From assembly GCF_000485595.1 (NCBI RefSeq), contig NW_014577440.1, positions 183,166-210,774 on the forward strand: a stretch of DNA of 27,609 bases, read 5' to 3'. This DNA comes from Priapulus caudatus. Its lineage: Eukaryota > Priapulida > Priapulimorpha > Priapulimorphida > Priapulidae. The notes beneath the pieces were generated by a model. It was not told the DNA's origin. It made no database searches and saw only the letters and a program-made list of their open reading frames with translations. Shown in pieces: positions 10,511 through 21,574 of this stretch; position 1 is the first letter of the stretch; each line of letters begins with the position of its first letter. A program made the position numbers and the translations under genes.

Positions 10511-10778
10511 NNNNNNNNNNNNNNNNNNNNNNNNNNNNNNNNNNNNNNNNNNNNNNNNNNNNNNNNNNNNNNNNNNNNNNNNNNNNNNNNNNNNNNNNNN
10601 NNNNNNNNNNNNNNNNNNNNNNNNNNNNNNNNNNNNNNNNNNNNNNNNNNNNNNNNNNNNNNNNNNNNNNNNNNNNNNNNNNNNNNNNNNNNNNNNNNNN
10701 NNNNNNNNNNNNNNNNNNNNNNNNNNNNNNNNNNNNNNNNNNNNNNNNNNNNNNNNNNNNNNNNNNNNNNNNNNNNNN
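10511..10778. other. Assembly gap (Ns)
   Basis: 268 Ns. The true length and content are unknown. Any link between the retroelement side and the transporter side across this gap depends on scaffolding. Confidence 1.
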
Positions 10779-10818
10779 TAGCACGATTTACCTACGCGCA
10801 GCGGGTACCCGGCAGCTA

Positions 10819-10862
10819 GTATATATATATATATGTGTGTGTGTGTGCGTGTGTGTGTGTGT
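10819..10862. repeat. TA then TG microsatellite
   Basis: (TA)n followed by (TG)n beside the gap, which may explain why assembly failed there. Confidence 0.85.
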
Positions 10863-11057
10863 GGTGCCGAATATAGGCAGAGCAGATTTTTCTTTGCCCA
10901 ACATATGATCTCTTGTATGTCGAACAGGTATATAACGTGCTAATTAACATTCTCAAAGGTAGACAAGAGAAGATCTTCCCTTGTCTATTTTTGCAAATCC
11001 ATATATTAAACAATGATATTCTGGTAGAAACAAATGTTCTTCCAATAGGGCTGAGAG

Positions 11058-11108
11058 GGTCTATGTCCCCCGGGGTACTGCCGGAACTTACCCTGGGGGA
11101 CATAGACC
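11058..11108. repeat. Near-perfect 20-bp hairpin
   Basis: Arms 11058-11077 and 11089-11108 are reverse complements except for one position (G opposite T), around an 11-base loop. The left arm is GGTCTATGTCCCCCGGGGTA. It lies about 550 bases upstream of the transporter start codon. It may be a foldback remnant or a structured RNA; nothing else identifies it. Confidence 0.75.
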
Positions 11109-11661
11109 TAATGAGCTCCAAGGGGCTTCAGTATTGGCGCAAAGTCAGGTGGCATATATATATATCCAGTGAGAATCGTTGAGATTCGCTTGGTCATAGG
11201 GAAGTTACTTGACACAAACTGCGATTGTTCGTCAAGGCGCATCGCAGAGAAGATCGGGGTCAGGAAATTGAGGCCTTCTGTGAAACACGTTTTGAATATT
11301 TTCCTATTATTCGAAAAAAACGGCTGTTTTTGTGTGGCCTCATTTCACGCTTGCCTTATGCTCACCTAGCTGCTTGGTAAACATGACAAGTTGGTAAAAG
11401 GTGGCGAAACCTGATATTGTTTGGGAGAACTAAAACCAACAACTTTTCTTGGATTGAGCTAGTCGGAGTAGTCCCTGTATTATGAAATCCTAAGTAATTA
11501 AAGCCTATAGTATCGGCAGCAAATTTGTCAGCACTGTACTCCACCGTCGCTTTGCAACTTGCACTTGCAAACAAGTACACCTCGAATAATTGCATTTTAC
11601 GCATTTTAAAATTTTTATAGTTTTAACATTTTTAATATTTTTTTAAAGTGAACGAATAAAG

Positions 11662-11896
11662 ATGCCAAATAACTCGACCAAGGACACCGCGGGCGCGGCG
11701 ATCGTCGCGCGGCAGCCGGCCACGTTCGGAACTATGGCCGAGAAGAAGAGCGACCGGTCCGCCGAAGACGATGAGGCTTGCTGTCTGAGTGGCTGCCACT
11801 CGCCTCGCTGGCAACCATGTGCCAACGTCAAACTGTTCGTGGGGAACTTCACGGTCGTATTGGTGCTTCTCAGCATTTACAGCACGTACCAAATAG
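11662..11896 (+). CDS. OATP exon 1: N-terminus and TM1
   Basis: Encodes residues 1-78 plus the first base of Gly79 (phase 1). A cytoplasmic tail of about 54 residues, with CCLSGC near 40, leads into TM1 ([21 protein letters not shown]). The donor is TAG|gtaaaa. Upstream sequence is A/T-rich with no clear TATA box. Confidence 0.88.
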
Positions 11897-12049
11897 GTAA
11901 AACCTAGATGATAAAATTTTATATGTTAAATATATATAATATATAAATATTACACCGACACATAGATATATTAGCGTATATATATATATATATATATATA
12001 TATTATCGTATATATTTGATTAGATATGAGGTGAGGGTAAGGTGACGCT

Positions 12050-12140
<91 letters not shown>

Positions 12141-13103
12141 AAAAGAGGAGCAGGATTAGCAAGAGGCGCATGACGGGGCATGTACGCCAATGGAATTGCA
12201 TTGTGTGATGAAACAGGAAACGCGTAAGCAGGAATGCGTATGTGAAATATATAGGGACATAATGAAATAATGAAATATGATATTAGAGCTGCATAATTGC
12301 ATTTGCAGGTGTACTAACGACCATCGAGAGACGATTCCAGTTTCCCAGCAAGTACATGGGCGCAATCTTAGCAGCAAACGACATCGGCAGCGCCTTCTTC
12401 GTGATGATTCTGTGTCACATAGGAAGCAACAAGCGCAAGCCAGCTTTTATTACATACATAGTTCAGGTTATTATAACTATATCCTTCCTCTATACGTTCA
12501 CAGTCTCAACACGTTTATATTCAAAAGCACATTGTTAAATCTGTTCTAATAGTGGGGCAGATATGTCCTATATATTTTTTCACATATCTGCCCCACTATA
12601 GATTACTCAAGTCAAATGGACTCTAATTTACGAGATGGCGATTGTCAATGGAAACAATCGCTAAGCGTGCAGTGACATAGAGTTAGAAATAGACATATGT
12701 ATTACATCTATATGTACCGGTTGCATTTAACCGACGATGTGTTCATGGCAGCTCTCTACCCTGGGCATATTTTTGGCGTCTGTGCCACACTACATCTACG
12801 GAGGTGGTGGCCCGACAGCCAGCGCAGAGGTGGTCGTCTGCACTTCTCCACTCGACAATAGGTACGAATACATCGCGATATATGTTAACACAAAATCACA
12901 TATCATAACACATAATTTTCATTCATCGGACGAATTTGTCTGAATTTCCAAATCTCACCCGGGTTTCATTGTTCCCGTACGAATATGTTTGTCACTTCTA
13001 AACGATCTATAAAGTCCCTGTTAGAAAATACCCGATGGCTTGCGGGACCAAATGATCGATTTCGTATTGATGGCTTGCCTACGACTTTACACACTCGCAC
13101 GCG

Positions 13104-13173
<70 letters not shown>

Positions 13174-14414
13174 CACGCACACACACAGCACCACACACAA
13201 TACACACCACACACGCACGGCACGCCACACAAGCACGACACTTCACCGCACACCACACGTGCCACGCACAAACAAACACAGCGACGCATCGCGCACGCAC
13301 ACACGCACCGCCACGGCGCACGGCACGCCACACGAGCGCACGCACGCACACAACACGCACACCGAGCACGCACGCACGCGACAGCAGCACGCAACAGCAC
13401 GCAACGCACCGCACGCGCACGCACGCACGCGCACGCAGCGCGCACAGCACGCCGCAACACACGCACGCACGCACGCACGCACACACCACGCACACGACGC
13501 ACGGACACACACAGCGCACGAGCATCAGGCACGCGCACGCACGCACGCCACGCGCACGGCAGCACGCACCAGCACGGCACGGCGCAGCGCACGTAGCAGG
13601 CTCGCCACCACGCGCCAGCGGCACGGCAGCACTCCCGGCCCCCGCGCCGCCCCGTCGACGGCCCCCCTCGGACCAACAACACGCGCGCCAGCCGGCTGGC
13701 CTGGGGCCCGCCGCGCGCCCCCCGGCCCGCGGTTCCCGCGCGCCCGGCCCCGGCCCGTACCCAACCGGGGGCCCCAACCCAACAGCCTGCACGACACGCA
13801 CGCACGCGCGCACGGCACGCACACACGCACACGACGCACCAACAGCACACACAAGCCATACACACACGATACCCCCCCGACACGCAACGCGCACACAAGC
13901 ACGCACCACGCACACACAAGGGAGGGGGGGGGGGGGAGGGGCGCAAACAGCGCACACACACACGACACACGCATCCCGCGCAGCGCCCACACGCACGCAG
14001 CCACGCACCGCGCCACAATACGCACGCACGCAGCGCACACACACTCACACACGCAACACACACCGCACGCACGCAGCACACACGCAACACACGCACACCA
14101 CGACACGAAAACGCCAGCGCAACGCACGCGCAAACGCACGCGCACGCACAGCGCACGCACGCGCACACACCGCACGCACGCCACGCACACACCACGTTGA
14201 GGACTCCTTCCGCGCCGCCGCCCAACACAACGCACACACACCCACACGCCAACGCACACACCACGCACAGCCACGCACGCACCAGCAACGCGCACGCAGC
14301 GCACGCCACGCCACGTACGCAGCTTGCACGCACGCGCACGCACGCGCGCAACACACACACACACCACACACGCACGCAACGGTAGCGCACACACATCAAA
14401 CAACACACACACAA

Positions 14415-14460
<46 letters not shown>

Positions 14461-17400
14461 TTGCAGTATTGGTATATGTTAAAGGTATAGTGTAGTAAAG
14501 TGAATGTTATAGTTCTGATCATTTATTTTGTAGGACGGAACAACCTGTCTGCGTTAGCAACGGAGCTTTCGTCAGCAGCGAGAGTAGAGTGGCCTTCATA
14601 CTGATGTTTCTAGGCGGACTGCTCATCGGTACCGGCTTATCGCCGCTGTACAGCCTCGGTGTGGTCTACATCGACGACAACGTCCAGCATAAGGCGACAG
14701 TGTCATATTACATGGGTGCATATTTCATCTACCAGATTATGATGCTATACAATGTCGGGAATACGACGGTCGTCGGATTTAGATATGTAGGATTTAGTAA
14801 GGTGATAGACAGATCTGTCGATTATGATACTCATGGAGGGGTGGATGGACGAAGGATGGATAGATGGATGGATGCATGAATGGATGCATGAATGGATGGA
14901 TTGATGGACGGACGGACGGACGGACGGACGGGCGAACGGACGGAGGAACAGACGGAAGGTGGGACAGACGGATGGATGGTTAGGTCAAAGTATTGGGTGT
15001 GTAGGTAGGCGAACGGAGAGGTGGATCGACGGACGGACACCTAACGATAGCAAAAAGCAAGTTGAGTGGAATGAGAAAGAGAAAGTAAGCAAATGAGTAG
15101 AGCGAAAGTGAAAAAGAAAGAGAAGGCCCGGTGAGTGCCTTGGGGGGAAGGGGGATTCAGTATTAAGAATGGCAACCGTAATACTATCTGCGCGATAATA
15201 TTGATAAACATGACACTATAACGGTTTCCCGCCGTTTTTGTAATTTAGGCATAACGCAAGCTGTTCCTCTGGTCGGTATGATGGTTGGATTTCTACTGGC
15301 CGCGCTCACCGTCTTACTTCCAGATGATCTCAAAGGTTTGTGAAATAATAAAGCATATAGTATCAGCATGCCGCGATAGCTTTCCTATGCTGTTATTCAC
15401 GAACGAAATCCGATGCTTTATTTCTAATAGTTTTCGACGTATAAAGCACACGTTTGATTCTGTTAGTCTTGTGACGAAGCCATAGTAAGGTAGTTAGTAT
15501 AGTAGCAAGCAGTGTGAGGTTCGAATACCGATCTATATATCTATTTAGATACGACGCTATCACCCGACGATCCGGCCTTCATGGGCGCATGGTGGCTTGG
15601 GTTGGTCATCGTTTCCGTGGTTCTCGTCCTGGTCAGCTTTCCTATGGCGTGTTTCCCTAAACGGCTGCCAGGGGGCGCTAGTAATCAGGCGCGGGGCGAT
15701 GAAGCAGCCGACGGTAGAAACAGTGACAAAGCTGCGAAGACAGAGGAAGCGCAAGCTGTCGAAGCAGCAGAACAGCTGTTCGAAAAAATGAAGGCAAAAC
15801 CTAAAGGCGAGTACAGTAAAGAAATTTAAGTGTCACATAAAATGTTCTCATGTCCACATCTTTCATAACGGGTGGGAGGAATTATCATAACTGAGAGTAA
15901 ATCAATGATATAGATAATAATAAAGTTAATTATTAAATCAGTTGTTTGAACCCCCTAGCGCTACAGTGAATGTATCGCTAATATTTGGCAATAAGTAATA
16001 ATTTAGGGCATTCAGACAAAGCTACCTGTTAAAAATACGTGTTTTTGTCCGTAGCGTTGTTGCTAAAGATTTTGTGCCGAGTCATTCCAAATAAATTATT
16101 CACAGCTATTTCTATCTATATTTTCTCTAGAGATGTTTAGAGAGGTATGGAGGTTGCTGAAGAACCCAGTTCTAGTGTGCTTCGCGTTAGGTGGCGCGCT
16201 AGACATGTACAGCTTTTCCTTTCTCTCGTTCCTTCCGAAGTACCTGGAGCGACAGTTCGGTCAGACGGCCTCCACGTCCAGTATTGCAACAGGCAAGCGA
16301 TAGACGCGCACATAGTATTAGTAATAGCAGGACCGTAGTTAACCCATTTTGTTTGGGGGGGGGTAAAGCCACGTGTGTGGTGTTTTGGGTTGGTGAACGC
16401 CAATGACCATGTATTGTATCTAATTTTTCTAGGGGCAAACGGCTTCCTTGCCCCCTCCCTCCGCTAGCTACGGCCCTGAATAGTAATAGTAATAGTAATA
16501 GTAATAGTAATAGTAATAGTAATAGTAATAGTAATAGTAATAGTAATAGTAATAGTAATAGTATTAGTAATTGTAATAGTAATAATAATATTAACAGTAA
16601 CTGTAATGGTAATGGTAATGGTAATGGTATTAATATTATTATTATTATTATTATTATAAGTATGCGACCTTTGATAATATTAACAAGAAAAAGAAGAAAA
16701 ATGGAGAGGAGGAGGAGGAGGAGGAGGAGGAGGAGGAAGATGAGCAGGAGGAGGAAAACACAAAAAAACAAGACACCGTAGCAAGACATTTGTTGTTGTT
16801 TCTTTACATTAACTAAATGTATGCATGTTCTGTCTCGCAGGGTTCGTGGTTCTAGTGGCAGCAGCTTCGACGCTAGTTGCTGGCTACATGATTAGACGCT
16901 TCAAGGTTCAGCTTAGGGGCATTGTAGTCATCACCCTGGCATTCAGCCTGATTACCGCCATCTTTGGGTGCATCTGTATGCTGGTGGTCGGTTGCGCGAT
17001 TCCATGGGCCAGCGAGACAGACACACAGCCGTAAGTTGCCTTAATACCTCAATAGTAATACTCGCACATGCTATTTGGGCACTGGGAACATACGTTATAG
17101 CAGAGATGACACGGACCTATTTCAGAAATAATAAGTCACGTTATGTTTAGGCCATATACGTACTATTATTATGTGTGGGGTTATGTACAGGACGCCGTTG
17201 ACAGAAACGTCGCGGCTATACGACAATGATTATTTATTATGATAACTAATGGAAAATTTGTTAAATTTCACGAACAAAACTAATATTACGGCTAAAATGT
17301 TTCAGACAACGCGGCCCATGCAAGATGCGATAGATTGGAGCAATTTCGTAGATACATATTATTGAAAAATGCAATTACACGATAGTGTTAGTTGATAATT

Positions 17401-19279
17401 ATTAACAGCTAATTATCTTCAAGAATACCAGCTAAGAAGTAAGCGGTTCCCCTATGTATTGGTACGGGTTCTAGGTTTTGGCGAAGCTTTACAAAAACGT
17501 ATTATATAAGCAGCGCTGTCGTAATAGTACTGCATGCGTGCTTGTACGTACGGTGGCGACGTTTGTATGGTGCGCACAACGAACTAGACAGCGTACTACC
17601 AAAGTATATACGGAATACACAGTAGTTTTTCTTGTTGAATACCTCATTCGTAAAACAAATTTATTGTAAGCAGAACTATTACGCGCGTACGTGATATTGA
17701 ACGTATAGTAACTCATACTGTGCCACGCGGCTTTCATTTGCGCTTTATTTTTCTCGCCGACATATCGTAGTTTGGAGTTCAACACGACCTGTAGCGATGG
17801 TTGCTCGTGCGAACACAGCCCATTCAGCCCTGTCTGCTCGGATATAACGCAGCTCGTCTATTTCTCGCCCTGCCATGCAGGTTGCACGCTAGCTGACGAG
17901 CAAAACGGAACACAGGTAAATACTCACATAGCAGTGAAATCACATAAATGCTACTTAGTAACGGTATATAAAGAGATTGCGCACGAAATGGGTAAATTTG
18001 GAACATAGTCACGTCTTTCAAAGTCCTTCAAAGTATTTACGTATTAATCGTAGTCGCTAAAAAGGTGAAACCAGCGTTTACTATTAGATCAATCGTGCAG
18101 TGTAGCCCATAAAAATTAATTATACGCACAGCACACGCACATGCACTGGCATACACACGCAGGTCTACGCACACGCACGCACGCACACACGCACGTAGAC
18201 ACACACACACACACTCATATATATATATATATATGTATACATACACGTGTGCATATATATCTAGATAGATAGATATAGATAGAGAATGTATATAATATAT
18301 CCGTATATGTTGTATTCCTATTTGATCTCAGTGACCCTTATACACGGGTGACACATTTTTCATCACCATTTTCTGTGCAAACATGGCAGTCTTTCAGTAG
18401 CAGTGTTTATTGATCGTCATGGAAAACTACACTGAATCGCCCCTTTTCATGTGGTTTTCCGTCCCACATATGTATCGAAGTTACAAAGCCATCTAATTGT
18501 CGGTTCCCCGAGACGTCTAAATGCAATATTTGCGCACATTCAATCTCGAGTACCCTATTCCTGGTATGATAGTAATAACGATTGCATTCATGTATGCACA
18601 GATGTAACGTCATAACGCTTGGCCTAGATAATTACCACTGCCTTGATGCATTCATGTGTCTATTATGTGTACACATAATTTTAATGAATCAGTGCGTGCG
18701 TTCGTGCGCGCGTGCGTGTGTATGCGTGTGCATGAGTGCATGGGCATGTTTGTGTGCGTTTTCGCGCGAGTCAGCACGCATGCGTAGGCAGAGGCGCCTC
18801 TTTGTGCGCTCACTGTGACCAGCGACTCACGTAAAACCAGCGCAAATTTTCTTAAACCAATGACATTCGAAACTTGAGCGCTCCTCTGTATATACACTAA
18901 CAACGGACCTGTCGCATTTCAGGTGTTCGCGAACTGTAACTGTACGAACACGGTCGCGCGGAGTGTGCAGCGTGGCATATGTGAACAGGACTGCCCAGCC
19001 GTCTACGCCTATCTAGTCGTCATCTACCTGGCCATCCTGCTGGCTGCGCCAGGATTCCTTACAACCATAATCGGACGTATACGATGCGTGGAAGTATCGC
19101 AGAAACCGCTGGCCATGGCCATCGGCTCGCTCACACTCACCATGCTCAGTAAGCGATCGGCTAGAAGACGAGCGATATGTAATAGGAATAACTATAAATA
19201 TATATACGTACTATAACTACAAAGCACGCACTGTAACGCATTACACAACTATATCGCACACACACACGCACGCATGACG

Positions 19280-19346
<67 letters not shown>

Positions 19347-19375
19347 GCGCACGGACGCACGCACACACACACGCA

Positions 19376-19423
<48 letters not shown>

Positions 19424-21455
19424 TGCACGCTTACATGCGACATTCCAGAATTTTAATTGAAAGCTGTGTGTCCCTTGCTACGCGGCATATTAAATCCGTA
19501 ACTAAACAAATTTCGAGAGAACAGAGTGCAAGTGAATTACTGCTCGTATTTTGTCAGTAAGCGTAACATTAGTTTTTTAATTTTGTTTTTTATGTAAATC
19601 GATGATATTTTTAGGTTTCTCCGTCTAATTAGCTGTTTCGTTCGCGGGCGATAACGATTTCTACTTCTCTTTATTAGAGTTAACGAGCCGTTACAAATTC
19701 CAATGTAGGCCTACACGATGCTGAGCTTCGATCACTATCTCATAGTATTTCGAAAATATGCAATTCTATATAAATCTGTGATCGGTGTATATGTCCATCA
19801 GCTGCTGTCGGTGCTATGTAATACGTGTAAATTTACTAATTAATTAAATTTAATTAATCCTATATTATGTTTAATGATAATTTATAAATTAATAACTAAA
19901 TATAAAATAACAATGTCGGTTCATTAATCAATTATTTTGTAATCAATTATTGATTAGTTTCTATTTTGTTCCTGATCTCATAGATAGCCTGCCTGGACCT
20001 GTCATCTTCGGTGCAGCGATTGACTCCACGTGTGTCGTCTGGGCGCAGGGTACATGCGAAGGGGAAACGGGAGCCTGTATCGCCTACGATCACACTAGAC
20101 TCAGACATGTCTTCCACGGAGTGCTAGTCGCCTTTAAACTCGCTGCGGCTTTATGCTATGCGTTCGCCTGGTAGGTTTACCCGAGCAAATAATCATCGTA
20201 GTATTATATATTTTAGTAGGGCTATTATGGTAGTGTAGTATTGTAATATTATATTGTATTGTTGTAAGTTTATTTTTCTCCATTTACCGAGAGAATTAGG
20301 GTAAAGCGAAGTAATATTGACCACTTAATGGGAAACTCGTAGTCTCATCTACAAGTTTCAACGGTTCCTATAATCATGACCCTATAATACTATGTTAATG
20401 GTATCATCGTCTCTTGATATATATGCAACGTTATACTCGCAGTCCGTCCAGCCAATAGCGTTAAACAATTTAACACCCAATAGGAGGCAACTATTAAAAA
20501 CGGCAGCCTTAATTCCGCCTATTTTATTCGTTTATATCTGCCTCGGCTGCCGTGTTCTGTCAGTACCGAGGATTTATAACTTATTTATACTTGTAAAGCC
20601 GCAAACCATTCAGATAATTCCACGTCAAGTCGTCTATTCATTGGGCACCGTAGAGTTACAATGGAAGTCTAGTGCTGAAAAGATGGCGTGTTTGCGTTGG
20701 ATTCTATGACATAAGTCCGGATTATTATAACATCATGAGCTGCATACAACCGTCAAATGCCAGAACTCAAATATGTATGACCTATGCACAAAGTAAAAGT
20801 TGTGTAGTCGCCTGGCTTGGCCGTCTTTAATCAACCGTCTTTCTGCTAGCGCAATCAGCTTCCTTTAAAATCGATGTCCAATCTAAGACATTCAAATTCT
20901 TATTTAAATCAACAAGCTATGTGCCGTTAGTAAAACAGGTATATCTACGTTTTATCTACGTTAGAAAATAATATCTAGTCTTCTACTATGAACGTAATTT
21001 CTTTGCTCCAACTTTTTCCATTTTTTATAATTGTTCATTCGACTGGTCCACTTGGTATTGATAGTTTTCAGGTTCGATCATCCCCCGTTTGTAACCATAC
21101 TGAGCCATTATAATAATCATCTCACGTTTTCATCTCTTACTCTGGCTAGGGTTAATAATTATTTGACGCCCATACCATCGTCTATATAAGTTATTATTGA
21201 GAAAAAAACACCATGAGATATTTATACCTGGAAGGCATCACCAGCTGTCACACTTGTAAATTAAAAAAAATATCACAACGTAGTAATAAATCACATACAC
21301 TGATCACTACTCATAGGTACAAAGTCAAAGGACCGTACCTCGGCGACAGCGACGATGATTACGTAGTCCATAGCGACACGTTGGCAAGCTACGACAACAA
21401 GGCTTTTTCGTCTAGTTCTTCAGTGGCGACTACTAAGAAACACACTGAGGACTGA
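11662..21455 (+). CDS. Organic anion transporter (OATP/SLCO family), 12 exons
   Basis: Multi-pass plasma-membrane transporter of the SLCO/OATP family, which takes up amphipathic organic anions such as steroid and hormone conjugates. Joining 11662-11896, 12309-12466, 12752-12861, 14534-14715, 15249-15335, 15549-15815, 16131-16292, 16841-17030, 17771-17915, 18923-19148, 19984-20170 and 21317-21455 gives 2088 bases, 695 aa and a stop, with every reading phase matching. This is the usual length for the family. I place 12 membrane segments, the family signature [14 protein letters not shown] at about 264-277, and a Kazal-like extracellular loop 5 with cysteines at about 452, 471, 475, 477, 486, 498, 502, 517, 519, 532 and 536. 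Both termini should be cytoplasmic. ATG at 11662 is the upstream choice; Met25 (11734) is an alternative. The OATP subfamily and substrate cannot be set. Confidence 0.93.
11976..12147. repeat. TA and GA microsatellites in intron 1
   Basis: (TA)n at about 11976-12004 and a nearly pure (GA)n at 12053-12147, both in the 412-base intron 1. The GA tract is purine-rich on the coding strand. Confidence 0.95.
12309..12466 (+). CDS. OATP exon 2: TM2 and start of TM3
   Basis: Residues 79-131. It holds the typical OATP run after TM1, [20 protein letters not shown], then TM2 and the cytoplasmic NKRKP turn. The acceptor is tttgcag|GT. The donor CAG|gttatt is weak, but it is the one that joins exon 3 in phase and aligns residue for residue with family members across TM3. 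Confidence 0.85.
12549..12599. repeat. Perfect 18-bp hairpin in intron 2
   Basis: Arms ATAGTGGGGCAGATATGT (12549-12566) and its exact reverse complement (12582-12599) around a 15-base AT-rich loop. It lies in the 285-base intron 2, so the pre-mRNA would contain it. Confidence 0.85.
12752..12861 (+). CDS. OATP exon 3: TM3 and extracellular loop 2
   Basis: Residues 132-167 plus two bases of Arg168. [17 protein letters not shown] completes TM3, with the family's PHF-like motif seen as PHY. Then comes a glycine-rich loop and a cysteine ([10 protein letters not shown]). The acceptor is ggcag|CTC and the donor AATAG|gtacga, phase 2. Confidence 0.85.
13090..14412. repeat. 1.3-kb AC/ACGC simple-repeat region in intron 3
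   Basis: Diverged (AC)n and (ACGC)n repeats fill most of the 1672-base intron 3. The C-rich strand is the coding strand. Inside are a GC-rich island (about 13572-13795) and a run of 13 G (13924-13936). Very long apparent frames across it, rich in Cys/Val/Arg or His/Thr/Arg, are products of the repeat. Confidence 0.95.
14417..14457. repeat. TA microsatellite at the end of intron 3
   Basis: About 20 TA units directly after the AC region and roughly 75 bases before exon 4. Confidence 0.95.
14534..14715 (+). CDS. OATP exon 4: TM4 and conserved PLY..GV.Y.DDN motif
   Basis: Completes Arg168, then residues 169-228 and one base of Gly229. It includes TM4 ([16 protein letters not shown]) and [15 protein letters not shown], one of the best conserved OATP stretches. 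The acceptor is tttgtag|G and the donor ATGG|gtgcat, phase 1. Confidence 0.92.
14834..15043. repeat. GGAT/GGAC tetranucleotide repeats in intron 4
   Basis: Interrupted GGAT units change to GGAC units near 14905 and continue in degenerate form to about 15043. An A/G-rich stretch follows (15062-15125). Confidence 0.9.
15249..15335 (+). CDS. OATP exon 5: TM5
   Basis: Residues 229-257 and one base of Asp258. [19 protein letters not shown] forms TM5, with the family's G-P/V-x-G-x-x-x-G spacing. The acceptor is tttag|GC and the donor AAAG|gtttgt, phase 1. At 87 bases it is the shortest exon. Confidence 0.9.
15549..15815 (+). CDS. OATP exon 6: signature motif, TM6, cytoplasmic loop
   Basis: Residues 258-346 and one base of Lys347. 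The OATP signature lies at the start of TM6 ([14 protein letters not shown]), followed by FPKRLPGG and a charged, Ala/Lys/Glu-rich loop. I end the exon at TACA|gtaaag (15815). A GC donor nine bases earlier (AAAG|gcgagt, 15806) keeps the same phase and would remove three residues, so the exact end is uncertain. Confidence 0.88.
16131..16292 (+). CDS. OATP exon 7: TM7
   Basis: Completes residue 347, then 348-400 and one base of Gly401. It reads [20 protein letters not shown], then [19 protein letters not shown], both strongly OATP-like. The donor is ACAG|gcaagc, a GC donor; no GT donor nearby keeps the phase. Confidence 0.92.
16479..16756. repeat. TAGTAA, TTA and GGA repeats in intron 7
   Basis: (TAGTAA)n from about 16479, drifting to GGTAAT and TTA units by 16657, then (GGA)n at about 16702-16756. 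All are within intron 7 (16293-16840). Confidence 0.95.
16841..17030 (+). CDS. OATP exon 8: TM8 and TM9
   Basis: Completes Gly401, then residues 402-463 and two bases of Pro464. TM8 is [17 protein letters not shown], then the basic turn RRFKVQLRG, then TM9. GC near 451-452 opens extracellular loop 5. The acceptor is tctcgcag|GG and the donor ACAGCC|gtaagt, phase 2, a near-ideal donor. Confidence 0.92.
17031..17770. other. Intron 8
   Basis: 740 bases, A/T-rich, without repeats of note or a recognisable gene. Confidence 0.75.
17771..17915 (+). CDS. OATP exon 9: Kazal-like domain
   Basis: Residues 464-512. [17 protein letters not shown], then [10 protein letters not shown], is the Kazal-type cysteine pattern of OATP extracellular loop 5. 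The acceptor is cgtag|T and the donor ACACAG|gtaaat, phase 0. Confidence 0.93.
18127..18280. repeat. AC-rich, TA and GATA repeats in intron 9
   Basis: AC/ACGC repeats at about 18127-18215, then (TA)n to about 18236 and GATA units near 18262-18280. Confidence 0.9.
18685..18775. repeat. GT/GCGT-rich tract in intron 9
   Basis: Diverged GTGC/GTGT repeats, opposite in strand to the AC tract about 500 bases upstream in the same intron. Confidence 0.8.
18923..19148 (+). CDS. OATP exon 10: end of loop 5, TM10, start of TM11
   Basis: Residues 513-587 and one base of Asn588. NCNCTN and CEQDCPA give the last four loop-5 cysteines; TM10 is [34 protein letters not shown] starts TM11. The acceptor is tttcag|GTG and the donor CTCA|gtaagc, phase 1. 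Confidence 0.93.
19256..19431. repeat. AC/ACGC repeats in intron 10
   Basis: Long (AC)n followed by ACGC units and a short CG run, on the coding strand, about 110 bases after exon 10. Confidence 0.95.
19984..20170 (+). CDS. OATP exon 11: TM11 end and TM12
   Basis: Completes Asn588, then residues 589-649 and two bases of Trp650. [19 protein letters not shown] is the family's IPGPIxFGxxIDxxCxxW motif. TM12 is [21 protein letters not shown]. The acceptor is ctcatag|AT and the donor GCCTG|gtaggt, phase 2. The intron before it ends in unusually A/T-rich sequence. Confidence 0.93.
20171..21316. other. Intron 11
   Basis: 1146 bases, A/T-rich. A 105-codon open frame at 20392-20709 has no recognisable content and is not called. 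No repeats of note. Confidence 0.75.
21317..21455 (+). CDS. OATP exon 12: cytoplasmic C-terminus and stop
   Basis: Completes Trp650 and encodes 651-695 plus TGA (21453-21455). The tail is acidic then Ser-rich ([14 protein letters not shown] ... [15 protein letters not shown]). The acceptor is ctcatag|G. The tail is poorly conserved across the family, so this exon rests on phase, the splice site and YKVKGPYLG. Confidence 0.82.
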
Positions 21456-21574
21456 TCGCAACACTCCAACACCTATTAATCTAGCCATTATCTATTATAT
21501 ATAAAGTTGTTCAGCCGAATTAGATAGTTAGATTTTTGGGGTATTTTTCTTCAACCAAGAGTAACGCCACTGAT

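Noticed and set aside
12966-14522. Very long open frames on both strands in the AC repeat (up to 518 codons)
   Set aside because: They translate dinucleotide and tetranucleotide repeats into Cys/Val/Arg or His/Thr/Arg strings and lie within a transporter intron.
15480-15545. tRNA-like B-box (GGTTCGAATACC) in transporter intron 5
   Set aside because: No acceptor stem or anticodon arm can be drawn around it and no clear A-box is at the right distance. It may be a trace of an old SINE.
20392-20709. 105-codon frame in intron 11
   Set aside because: No similarity to any family I know, and it sits between two well-placed transporter exons in the wrong frame.
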